A stretch of DNA of 14,694 nucleotides. It comes from Candidatus Latescibacterota bacterium. GTDB lineage: Bacteria > Latescibacterota > UBA2968 > UBA8231. Where the stretch lies: assembly GCA_022827165.1 (NCBI GenBank), contig JAJDTN010000134.1, forward strand, positions 1 to 14,694, given 5' to 3'. Made by a program: the position numbers and the translations under genes. Of the stretch, positions 8,340 to 14,694 are shown piece after piece; the first letter of the stretch is position 1; each line of letters begins with the position of its first letter. The notes beneath the pieces are model-generated. The model ran no database searches. It saw only the letters and a list, made by a program, of their open reading frames with translations, and was not told the origin of the DNA.

Positions 8340-8419
8340 GGAACGAGCTCGTGGAGGACGGGACACCCGGCGTCTTGCGATCCTCGTCTCCCGCTCCCGA
8401 AGTTTCCCTGCGGAGGCCC

Positions 8420-10135
8420 ATGGGGGAACGGAAAGGTCATCTGCCGAGGCCGGTCGCGGCCCTCGGCCCCGCCGCCGCGGCCGTGCTGCTGGCCGCCTGC
8501 AGCCGGGAGGGCGTCCCGGACCCCTCCGCGTCGGCAGGGGAGCTTTGGTTCACCGATGTCGCCGCAGAGGTCGGGCTCACCGCCCGGAACGTCTCCGGCA
8601 GCCCCTCCAAGCGCTACCTGATCGAGGCCAAGGGCGGGGGCGCGGCGTTCCTCGATGCCGAGGGCGACGGCGACCTCGACATCTACCTGCTCAGCGGCTC
8701 CACCTTCGGCCGGCCCGATCCGCAAGCCCACAACCGGCTCTACCGAAACGACGGCCCCTCGCCCTTCGTCGACGTCACGCCGCGCTCCGGCCTCGGCGAC
8801 ACCTCGTGGAGCATGGGCGCCGCCGCCGCCGACTACGACAACGACGGGGACGCCGACGTCTACGTAACCAACTACGGCGCCAACCGCCTCTTCGAGAACG
8901 ACGGGGCCGGCCGCTTCTCCGACGTCACCGCCGCCGCCGGGGTAGGGGATACGCTCTGGGGCACAGGCGCGGCCTGGGGCGACTACGACCGCGACGGGGA
9001 TCTCGACCTCTACGCCGCAAACTTCGTCCGGTTCCGGAGGGGCCTGAGGCCGCGGGCGATGGAGTACTGCCAGTGGAAGGGCGTCGAGGTGTTCTACGGT
9101 CCCGAGGCCTACCCCGGGGCGCCGGACGTCCTCTACCGGAACGACGGCGGCGGCGCCTTCCGCGACGTGAGCCAGGCGGCGGGCGTGGGCGTGGCCACGC
9201 CGTACAAGGGATTTCAGCCTGTCTTCGCGGATCTCGACGACGATGGCTGGCCGGACATCTACGTCGCCAACGACACGACGCCGAACCTGTTCTTCCGGAA
9301 CCTGGGGGACGGCACCTTCGGCGACGTCTCCCTCCGTTCCGGCGCCAGCCACAACGTAAGCGGCGACGTGCAGGCGGGGATGGGTGTCGACCTGGGGGAC
9401 TACGACGGCGACGGGGACCTGGACCTCTTCGTCACGCACTTCTCCGACGACTACAACACCCTGTACCGCAACGACGGCGGCGGCTACTTCTCCGATGTCA
9501 CCTTCCGCTCCGGCCTCGGGGCGGCGAGCATGCCCTGGGTCGGATGGGGCACCGCCTTCGCCGACCTCGACAACGACGCCGATCTCGATCTCTTCGTCGC
9601 CAACGGCCACGTCTATCCCGTCGTCGACGACCACGACCTCGGCACCTCCTACGCGCAGCCGAACCTGGTCTTCGCCAACCAGGGCCGGGGCGTCTACGAC
9701 GATGCGAGCGCCGTGGCCGGTCCCGGGCTGCGGGTTCGAAAGGTGAGCCGGGGCACGGCCTTCGGGGACTACGACGACGACGGCGACGTGGACATCCTGG
9801 TGCTGAATGCCGACGACACGCCGACCCTGCTGCGCAACGATGGCGCCGGTGGCCACTGGCTCGGTGTGCGTTTGCGCGGGCGGACCAGCAATCGCGACGG
9901 CGTCGGCGCCAGGATCCGGGTCACCGCCGGGGGGCGGACCCAGGTGCGGGAGGTCCGGGCCGGGGCCAGCTTCCTGTCTTCGAACGACCTGCGGGCCCAC
10001 TTCGGGCTCGGGGCGGCGACCTCGGTGGACAGGCTGGCGGTGAGCTGGCCCAGCGGCTCGGTGCAGATCCTGGAGGCTCTGCCCGTGGACCGATACCTGC
10101 TCATCGAGGAGAAGCCGGGTCCGGAGCGGGACTAG
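8420..10135 (+). CDS. CRTAC1-type FG-GAP/ASPIC lipoprotein
   Basis: 571 aa from the ATG at 8420, with GGAGG at 8412-8416 (3-nt spacing, slightly short). This start gives a textbook lipoprotein signal: AVLLAAC, Cys27, followed by Ser, so outer-membrane sorting is likely if Lol rules apply. A GTG at 8351 would bury the signal behind 23 extra residues. Residues about 75-475 carry FG-GAP/VCBS units with calcium-loop motifs: EGDGDLDIYLLSGS (81-94), DYDNDGDADVYVTNYG (138-153), DYDGDGDLDLFVTHF (327-341) and DYDDDGDVDILVLN (450-463). Residues about 490-565 form the ASPIC/UnbV domain (SSNDLRAHFGLG at 520-531, then VSWPSGSVQ). It shares the NVSGSP segment near the N-terminus with the CRTAC1-TPR protein encoded at 3790-6576, so the two are paralogues, but it has no TPR tail. 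The second cysteine of the family loop is a tyrosine (EYCQWKGVEVFYGP). It is probably an exported calcium-binding propeller of unknown ligand, transcribed divergently from the barrel-lipoprotein operon. Confidence 0.93.
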   Translation: MGERKGHLPRPVAALGPAAAAVLLAACSREGVPDPSASAGELWFTDVAAEVGLTARNVSGSPSKRYLIEAKGGGAAFLDAEGDGDLDIYLLSGSTFGRPDPQAHNRLYRNDGPSPFVDVTPRSGLGDTSWSMGAAAADYDNDGDADVYVTNYGANRLFENDGAGRFSDVTAAAGVGDTLWGTGAAWGDYDRDGDLDLYAANFVRFRRGLRPRAMEYCQWKGVEVFYGPEAYPGAPDVLYRNDGGGAFRDVSQAAGVGVATPYKGFQPVFADLDDDGWPDIYVANDTTPNLFFRNLGDGTFGDVSLRSGASHNVSGDVQAGMGVDLGDYDGDGDLDLFVTHFSDDYNTLYRNDGGGYFSDVTFRSGLGAASMPWVGWGTAFADLDNDADLDLFVANGHVYPVVDDHDLGTSYAQPNLVFANQGRGVYDDASAVAGPGLRVRKVSRGTAFGDYDDDGDVDILVLNADDTPTLLRNDGAGGHWLGVRLRGRTSNRDGVGARIRVTAGGRTQVREVRAGASFLSSNDLRAHFGLGAATSVDRLAVSWPSGSVQILEALPVDRYLLIEEKPGPERD

Positions 10136-10144
10136 GGAGCCTGC

Positions 10145-10165
10145 CCGGCGCCGGCGCCGCGCCGG
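10145..10165. terminator. Hairpin between convergent genes, possible bidirectional terminator
   Basis: A perfect 7-bp inverted repeat, CCGGCGC (10145-10151) and GCGCCGG (10159-10165), with a 7-nt loop lies between the stops at 10135 and 10171. It is the only structure in the 35-bp gap. There is no T tract on either side, so it may act as a structural barrier or a Rho-dependent end, or be chance in such GC-rich DNA. Confidence 0.35.
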
Positions 10166-10170
10166 CCCTC

Positions 10171-12426
10171 TCAGCGGCGGTGCTGTTGCCGCTGGAAGCG
10201 GTGGAACTCGTGGATGGTGCCGCCCTCCACATCCATGCCGATCCCGTACGAGTCGTTGCCGTAGTCGTCGGCGTCGGGCGGCGGCTGCTGCCAGATGCGT
10301 CCGTCCGCCCACAGCGGGTGAGGGGAGTGGGCGCCGTCGTCGTCGAAGGAGCGGTAGCGGTCGGTGCCCCCGGCGTCGAGGAGGAAGGCGAAGTTCGTGC
10401 CGTACTGGCTCGCCGGGGTGTACTCCACCAGGAAGCTGCTCAGCAGGGTATCGGCCGGACCGTGGTAGGAGGAGGCGGCGCTGCCGCCGCCGGCTCCCGC
10501 GGGCAGGGTGTACACGTCGTCGCCGCTTCCGAGGTCGGCGAGGATCGCCATGGATCGGATCATGGCCCGGGCGCCGGAGATGATGCGCCCCGTGTAGGTG
10601 TCGTCGCCTCCCTTGTCGACCAGCAGGGAGACGCAGAAGTCCCAGGCGAAGGAGAGCCCGGCGCCGGCGGCGGCGTTCATCCCCAGCCCCGGGGGAACCA
10701 GGTCGTCGGCGATGGGCGGGTCCCAGACGGTGTAGGTGTCGTCGCCGTCGCCGTCGTCGAAGACGGCTCCCAGGCAGAAGTGGGCGCCGGAGGCGAGGGA
10801 ATAGTAGACCGACCGGTAGCGGTCGCTGCCGCCCCCGTCGTAGAGGATGCCGGCGCCGAACCAGTAGCCGGCGCCCAGGGCCCAGTTGCCGGCCTCGTAG
10901 GCGTCGTCCCCGTCCAGGTCCAGGAGCGCCCCCAGGCCGCCGGCCCAGGCGTGGCCGTCGGAGAGATCGCCGCGGCGTCCGTTGGCGGCGCCCTGGGCGT
11001 TGGAGTAGGTGACCCGCTTGCGCGTGTGTCCGGAGCCGCGGCCGGTGATGTGAGCGTCGATCTCGGCGGTGTAGCGGTCGTCGCCGGAGCGGTCGGCCAG
11101 GACGCCGACGCCGCCGCCGATGCCGCCGAAGCCCTGGCCGTCGCCCCAGAGGTCGTAGACGTCGTCGCCGGCGCCGTCGACGAGGAGGCCGATGCCGAAG
11201 TAGGCGGCGCCCTGGCCGCTGAAGCGGAGCTGCCGGATGTCGTCGCCCTCGTCGTCCCACAGCAGACCCAGCCCGAAGTAACCGAGGCCCTGGGCGATGG
11301 TCTCGGCCTCGTAGCGGTCGTTCCCCGCCACGTCGAGGAGCAGGCCCACGCCGAGCAGTCCCGCCCCCTGGGTGGGGCGGCCCGGGGCCGGGGCCAGGTA
11401 GCGGTCGTCGCCCGCGAGGTCGAGAGCGACGCTGACGGGCCGCTCGAAAGCGGCTCCAACGGAACCGGTGTAGGCGTCGTCGCCTCCCAAGTCGACGAGG
11501 GCCAGGCAGTCGCCGCAGTCCCCGTGCCGGTCGTTCCCGGCGCCGGCCACGACGATGCGCCCGAAGGGGGTTGGCAGGTCGACGGGGGCGAAGTCCCGGT
11601 CCTGCTCCGGCAGGCGGTCCCTGGCCTCGGCCAGGTCGCGGGAGGCCCGCTCCAGGGCCGCCACGGCCAGCTGGGCGGCATGGTAGAGGGAGACCGCGTC
11701 CAGGTCCCGGGCCACCCGGTCGAGCTCGGGAGCGTAGTCCTTCTCGTGCAGGGGGCGGCGCTCCAGGGCGGCGGCGCGGTCGCCGGAGTCGACCGAGTGG
11801 AAGGCGGTGCCGTGCCAGCGGCAGGCCTGCTCGAGCCCCGCCAGCAGCGCTGCCAGCGGCACGTGCAGGACAGCCGGAACGCCGGACGCCGCATCCCGCA
11901 GGCGGCCCGCGTCGAAGGACGCCCCGGCTGAGCGGTGGAGCCGCTCCAGGACAGCGGACAGGTCCGGACCGGCCTCGGCCGGCCCGCCCCCGTAGGCCTT
12001 CGAGAAGGTGGCGAAGTCGATGGCGTAGTCGTATCCCCTGGGCCCCACGACCTTCTTCTCCACCCCGAGGAAGTGGACCACCTTGAACATGGCGTTGGGC
12101 CGTTGGCCGCGGTAGGCGGGATCGAGGTGCTCCTCCACGGCGCCGGCCATGACCCGGACGAAGCCGTAGGTCTCCAGCGGCTCGGCCAGCAGGTCGGGGA
12201 GGAAGGGCAGGATGTGGGGGACCCGGTCGATGCGCGGGAAGCGCGACCAGTAGGCCTTCGGCCGCACGCCGAGGTCGGAGCGCTCGAAGCCCACCATGTC
12301 GAGGGCCTGGGTCAGACGGTCGACGCCGAGGGCCGGCTCGAAGGAGGGCTCCCGGGCGGCGGCGGCGCCAGAGGCCAGGGCGGCGGCCAGGGCGGCGGCC
12401 AGCAAGGGGCGTCCGGTGCGGTTCAT
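10171..12426 (-). CDS. Secreted Asp/Gly-rich solenoid repeat protein, paralogue 2
   Basis: 751 aa from the ATG at 12426, which overlaps the upstream gene's TGA (ATGA), with GGGAG at 12438-12434 seven bases upstream. Residues 1-24 are a Sec signal (LLAAALAAALASGAAAA). Residues about 35-280 form a largely helical domain opening with GFERSDLGVRPKAYWSRFPR. A conserved junction follows, GRIVVAGAGNDRHGDCGDC (289-307), with His301, Cys304 and Cys307. Residues about 311-691 contain about 10 units of roughly 27 residues with consensus L-x-D-x-G-G-x-D-x-Y-x(5-7)-A-Q-G-x-G-x-F-G-x-G-L, for example LLDVAGNDRYEAETIAQG (363-380). One longer insert (458-500, THITGRG-type turn through AWAGGLG) interrupts them. 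The end is conserved: GIGMDVEGGTIHEF (728-741). The pattern suggests a parallel beta-solenoid with Asp-rich, RTX-like calcium turns, but it is not the canonical RTX nonapeptide. One unit has Arg in place of Tyr (GDDIRQ, 394-399). The function is unknown. Confidence 0.9.
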   Translation of the reverse strand: MNRTGRPLLAAALAAALASGAAAAREPSFEPALGVDRLTQALDMVGFERSDLGVRPKAYWSRFPRIDRVPHILPFLPDLLAEPLETYGFVRVMAGAVEEHLDPAYRGQRPNAMFKVVHFLGVEKKVVGPRGYDYAIDFATFSKAYGGGPAEAGPDLSAVLERLHRSAGASFDAGRLRDAASGVPAVLHVPLAALLAGLEQACRWHGTAFHSVDSGDRAAALERRPLHEKDYAPELDRVARDLDAVSLYHAAQLAVAALERASRDLAEARDRLPEQDRDFAPVDLPTPFGRIVVAGAGNDRHGDCGDCLALVDLGGDDAYTGSVGAAFERPVSVALDLAGDDRYLAPAPGRPTQGAGLLGVGLLLDVAGNDRYEAETIAQGLGYFGLGLLWDDEGDDIRQLRFSGQGAAYFGIGLLVDGAGDDVYDLWGDGQGFGGIGGGVGVLADRSGDDRYTAEIDAHITGRGSGHTRKRVTYSNAQGAANGRRGDLSDGHAWAGGLGALLDLDGDDAYEAGNWALGAGYWFGAGILYDGGGSDRYRSVYYSLASGAHFCLGAVFDDGDGDDTYTVWDPPIADDLVPPGLGMNAAAGAGLSFAWDFCVSLLVDKGGDDTYTGRIISGARAMIRSMAILADLGSGDDVYTLPAGAGGGSAASSYHGPADTLLSSFLVEYTPASQYGTNFAFLLDAGGTDRYRSFDDDGAHSPHPLWADGRIWQQPPPDADDYGNDSYGIGMDVEGGTIHEFHRFQRQQHRR
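10354..11496 (-). repeat. Coding tandem repeat array, about 27-residue units (paralogue 2)
   Basis: This part of the 10171-12426 gene encodes residues 311-691 as about 10 degenerate units built on D-x-G-G-x-D-x-Y and Q-G-x-G-x-F-G-x-G. Unit spacing is about 26-29 residues apart from longer inserts near residues 458-500 and 566-600. At the DNA level the repeat appears as recurring GTCGTCGCC-type complements of Gly-Asp-Asp codons. Confidence 0.8.
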
Positions 12427-14597
12427 TCCAGCTCTCCCAGGGGGGCAAAGACGGTGAACTCGGGGATCGTGCCGCCTTCGACATCCATGCCCACCCCGAA
12501 GGAGTCGAAACCGTATTCCTCGGAGCCGGGCGCCGGCTGCAGCCAGGTCGATCCGTCCTTCCAGACCGCCGACGGCGGGTGCTCCCCCGTGTCGGAGTAG
12601 TTCAGGTAGCGGTCCTGGCCCCCGGTGTCGAGAAGGAAGCCGAAGTTCGTGCCGTGATGGCTGTAAGGGCCGTAGCCGATCGCGTGGGGATGGCGGTCCC
12701 TGGCGTAGCTGTCGCGGAAGGCGCCGTGGCCGCCGCCGGCGCCCTCGGGCAGCACGTAGGTGTCGCTGCCGCTGCCGAGGTCGGCGAGGATGGCGGTGGA
12801 GCGGATCATGGCCTGGGCCCCGGAGATGATGCGCGCCTCGTACCAGTCGTCGCCGCCCTTGTCGACGAGCAGTCCCATGGTGTAGTCCCAGCCGAAGGCG
12901 AGGCCGGCCCCCGCCGAGGCGTTCATGGTGTCGCTCAGGGGCTCGAGGGGCGGGTCGATCAGGCGGTAGCGGTCGTCGCCGTCCCCGTCGTCGAAGATCG
13001 CCCCGATGCAGAAGTGGGCCCCCGAGGCCATCGAGTAGTAGACCGCCTCGTAGAGGTCGCTGCCGCCGCCGTCGTAGACCAGCCCCGTGCCGAACCAGTA
13101 CCCCGACCCGAGAGCCCAGTTTCCCGCGCGCCGGACATCGTCCCCGGACAGGTCGACGAGCGCCCCAAGGCCTCCCGCCCAGGAGTAGCCCTCCTCGAGA
13201 TCGGCGCGCCTCCCGATGGCGGCGCCCTGGGCGTGGGAGCTGGTGACGCGGCTGGCCGTGTGGTAGGACCCCCGTCCCGTGATCCGGGCGTCGACCTCGG
13301 CGGTGTAGGTGTCGTCGCCGCCGGCGTCGCCGAGCACACCGATGCCGCCCCCGGGGCCGCCGAAGCCCTGGCCGTCTCCCCACAGGTAGTAGGTGTCGCC
13401 GCCGCCGCCGTCGACCAGCAGGCCCAGACCGAAGTATCCCGCTCCCTGGGCGGAGAACCGGGCCCGGTAGGTGTCGGTGCCGTCGCCCTCGTCCCAGAGG
13501 ATGCCGGCGCCGAAGAAGCCGCTGCCCTGGGCCATGCCCTCGGCCTCGTAGCGGTCGTTGCCGCCGCCGTCCCAGAGCAGGCCGACACCGAAGACTCCGG
13601 CGCCCTGCACGGGCTCGCCCGGGCCTCCGCCCCGGTAGGTGTCGTCGCCGGAAAGGTCGAGGATCACCGCGATCCGCTGGCCCGGCCCGGCGCCGGCGCC
13701 GGCGCCGTAGGTGTCCGCGCCCCCCAGGTCGACCACGGCGAGGCAGTCCGCGCATCCATGCTCGTCGCCCCCGGTGCCGGCGATCAGCACCCGGCCCAGG
13801 GGCGTCGGCCAGAGGATGCGGGCGGCCACGGGACCGGTGCTGTCCACGGCCGCCGAGAGCTGCCGATGGGCCGTCTCGGCCGCCTGCAGGGCCTGCTGGA
13901 CCGCGTTGGTCAGCAGGATCAGGTCGGCCTCCGCCGAGGCCCGCCGCAGGGCCGGGGCGTACTTGATCCGGTGGGCGGCCTGCTCGTCGGCGATCCAGAC
14001 CTGGTCGGCGACGGCCACCCCCTCGAAGGCTTCCTCCACCCAGGGGTGGGCCCGGGCCAGGCGCCAGAGGAACCGGGCCAGGGGGCGGTGCAGCGGCCTG
14101 GGCAGGGCGGCCGCCTCGGCCCGTACCCGGGCCAGCAGGTCGGCCCCGGCCTCCTTCCCGCCGGTGCGGTGGAGTTCCTCCATGGCGGCCACCAGGGGCT
14201 CGGCGGGATCGGCAGGCAGATCGCCGCCGCCGGCGCGGTAGCCGCGGTGCCCCGGCGACAGATGGGTGAAGCCGAGGAAGTAGGCGGTCTTGAAGGCGCC
14301 GTCCTCCTTGGCGGAACGGTAGGAGGGAGCCAGGAAGTGCTCCATGGCGCCGGCCATGATCCGGCTCGTCTCGTAGGTGCGCAGGGGCTCGGCGAAGAGA
14401 TCGGGGAAGAAGAAGGGAACCCTCTGAGTCCCGGCGAAGTGGCCGAAGCGGGACCACCAGGTCTTCGGGCGGCAGCCCAGGTCCGAACGGTCGAAGGAGA
14501 CGGCGGACAGGGCCTCGGCGAGTCGGTCGGGGGGATCGGCGGCGAGGGGCGGCACCGATGCCAGGATCACGGCCGCCGCCATGCAGGTCGGTTTCAT
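12423..14597 (-). CDS. Secreted Asp/Gly-rich solenoid repeat protein, paralogue 1
   Basis: 724 aa from the ATG at 14597. No good Shine-Dalgarno is visible; an ATG five codons in (14582) is an alternative, but the first keeps a better signal peptide (MKPTCMAAAVILASVPPLAA, cleavage near residue 20). Residues about 22-270 are a helical domain opening with SFDRSDLGCRPKTWWSRFGH, clearly homologous to the neighbour. The junction GRVLIAGTGGDEHGCADC (268-285) keeps His280, Cys282 and Cys285. Residues about 311-666 hold about 10 units of roughly 27 residues, for example LWDGGGNDRYEAEGMAQGSG (341-360) and LVDGGGGDTYYLWGDGQGFG (394-413). One unit has Arg for Tyr (GDDVRRAGNWAL, 486-497). The end is GVGMDVEGGTIPEF (701-714). 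Asp-rich turns suggest calcium binding and a beta-solenoid fold; this is inferred from the pattern. It is the first gene of a two-gene operon with its own paralogue, whose ATG overlaps its TGA. I do not recognise a named family. Confidence 0.9.
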   Translation of the reverse strand: MKPTCMAAAVILASVPPLAADPPDRLAEALSAVSFDRSDLGCRPKTWWSRFGHFAGTQRVPFFFPDLFAEPLRTYETSRIMAGAMEHFLAPSYRSAKEDGAFKTAYFLGFTHLSPGHRGYRAGGGDLPADPAEPLVAAMEELHRTGGKEAGADLLARVRAEAAALPRPLHRPLARFLWRLARAHPWVEEAFEGVAVADQVWIADEQAAHRIKYAPALRRASAEADLILLTNAVQQALQAAETAHRQLSAAVDSTGPVAARILWPTPLGRVLIAGTGGDEHGCADCLAVVDLGGADTYGAGAGAGPGQRIAVILDLSGDDTYRGGGPGEPVQGAGVFGVGLLWDGGGNDRYEAEGMAQGSGFFGAGILWDEGDGTDTYRARFSAQGAGYFGLGLLVDGGGGDTYYLWGDGQGFGGPGGGIGVLGDAGGDDTYTAEVDARITGRGSYHTASRVTSSHAQGAAIGRRADLEEGYSWAGGLGALVDLSGDDVRRAGNWALGSGYWFGTGLVYDGGGSDLYEAVYYSMASGAHFCIGAIFDDGDGDDRYRLIDPPLEPLSDTMNASAGAGLAFGWDYTMGLLVDKGGDDWYEARIISGAQAMIRSTAILADLGSGSDTYVLPEGAGGGHGAFRDSYARDRHPHAIGYGPYSHHGTNFGFLLDTGGQDRYLNYSDTGEHPPSAVWKDGSTWLQPAPGSEEYGFDSFGVGMDVEGGTIPEFTVFAPLGELE
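12600..13667 (-). repeat. Coding tandem repeat array, about 27-residue units (paralogue 1)
   Basis: This part of the 12423-14597 gene encodes residues 311-666 as about 10 units. The aspartate that opens each unit recurs at residues 314, 343, 369, 397, 424, 482, 509 and 536. The 58-residue step from 424 to 482 marks an insert that both paralogues share. The array aligns unit for unit with the one at 10354-11496, about 2.2 kb away. Confidence 0.8.
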
Positions 14598-14694
14598 GGA
14601 ATGCCCGCGGAGGTTGGTCCCGGGGACGCCCCCGGGGTTCGTGCCGCGCTGGGGCCACTGCGCCGCCCCAGCTCCGGGCTAGCGGATGCCGAAG
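14598..14694 (-). other. Upstream leader region with two GC-rich hairpins
   Basis: No gene is visible in these 97 bp. They hold two perfect inverted repeats: CCCGGGG (14619-14625) with CCCCGGG (14630-14636), 4-nt loop, and GCTGGGGC (14648-14655) with GCCCCAGC (14665-14672), 9-nt loop. On the minus strand a TAG at 14681-14679, preceded by codons reading F-G-I-R, could be the stop of an upstream gene. If so, the second hairpin could be its terminator and the first would lie in the leader of the gene at 12423-14597. There is no T tract. Confidence 0.35.

Noticed and set aside
10145..10165. Intrinsic (Rho-independent) terminator in the strict sense
   Set aside because: The stem is good but no T run follows on either strand, so it is listed only as a low-confidence terminator candidate.
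8545..11931. 1128-codon plus-strand open frame spanning the second CRTAC1 gene and the opposite strand of a solenoid gene
   Set aside because: It crosses two real genes on different strands, starts as an Arg-rich out-of-frame reading of FG-GAP codons and has no domain or start signal.
8309..12484. 1391-codon minus-strand open frame across the convergent junction
   Set aside because: Its two halves are an out-of-frame reading of the solenoid gene and an antisense reading of the CRTAC1 gene; it is a GC artefact.
10354..13667. Regular GTCGTCGCC-like spacing resembling a CRISPR or DNA repeat array
   Set aside because: The repeats are in frame, degenerate at DNA level and explained by the Gly-Asp-Asp codons of protein repeats; there are no unique spacers between identical repeats.
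12427..14658. N-terminal extension of the downstream solenoid gene's frame upstream of 12426
   Set aside because: It is an out-of-frame reading of the upstream paralogue; the true start is the ATG overlapping TGA with GGGAG upstream.

Overview
This is a very GC-rich, densely coding window from a bacterium that probably has an outer membrane. The evidence for that is several Sec or lipoprotein signal peptides, a TonB-like anchored protein with a DUF4159 domain, and an AgmX/PglI-type C-terminal domain. This gene mix suggests an uncultivated lineage near Myxococcota, Eisenbacteria, Krumholzibacteriota or Gemmatimonadota. That placement is inference: there is no rRNA, tRNA or phylogenetic marker here. 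I found no mobile element, CRISPR array, RNA gene or integration site.

Layout. (1) 1-3755, plus strand: a compact operon of three genes. They encode a TPR protein cut by the left edge, a TonB-like membrane-anchored DUF4159 protein (joined by a GTGA overlap), and an exported protein ending in an AgmX/PglI-like domain. They look like the periplasmic end of a TolQ/TolR or ExbB/ExbD-type energy-coupling operon whose motor genes would lie upstream. (2) 3790-8327, minus strand: a two-gene operon joined by a TTGA overlap. It encodes a 584-aa lipoprotein with a glycosidase-like barrel, followed by a 928-aa CRTAC1-type FG-GAP/ASPIC lipoprotein fused to a long TPR tail. (3) 8420-10135, plus strand: a second CRTAC1-type lipoprotein without TPRs, divergent from region 2 across 92 bp. 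(4) 10171-14597, minus strand: two tandem paralogues joined by an ATGA overlap. Each has a signal peptide, a helical domain of about 250 residues, a conserved H/CxxC junction and about 10 copies of an Asp/Gly-rich repeat of about 27 residues.

How the genes may work together: nearly every complete protein is predicted to be exported, and four of them carry Asp-rich, probably calcium-binding repeats (two FG-GAP propellers, two solenoids). The window therefore reads as a cell-envelope and surface-protein neighbourhood. The tandem solenoid pair is the least explained and most interesting part. No substrate or pathway can be assigned from sequence alone.

Intergenic space is minimal and no gap exceeds 100 bp. 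The convergent junctions (3756-3789 and 10136-10170) and the right end (14598-14694) hold GC-rich inverted repeats without T tracts. The divergent gap (8328-8419) holds one AT-rich -10-like element.
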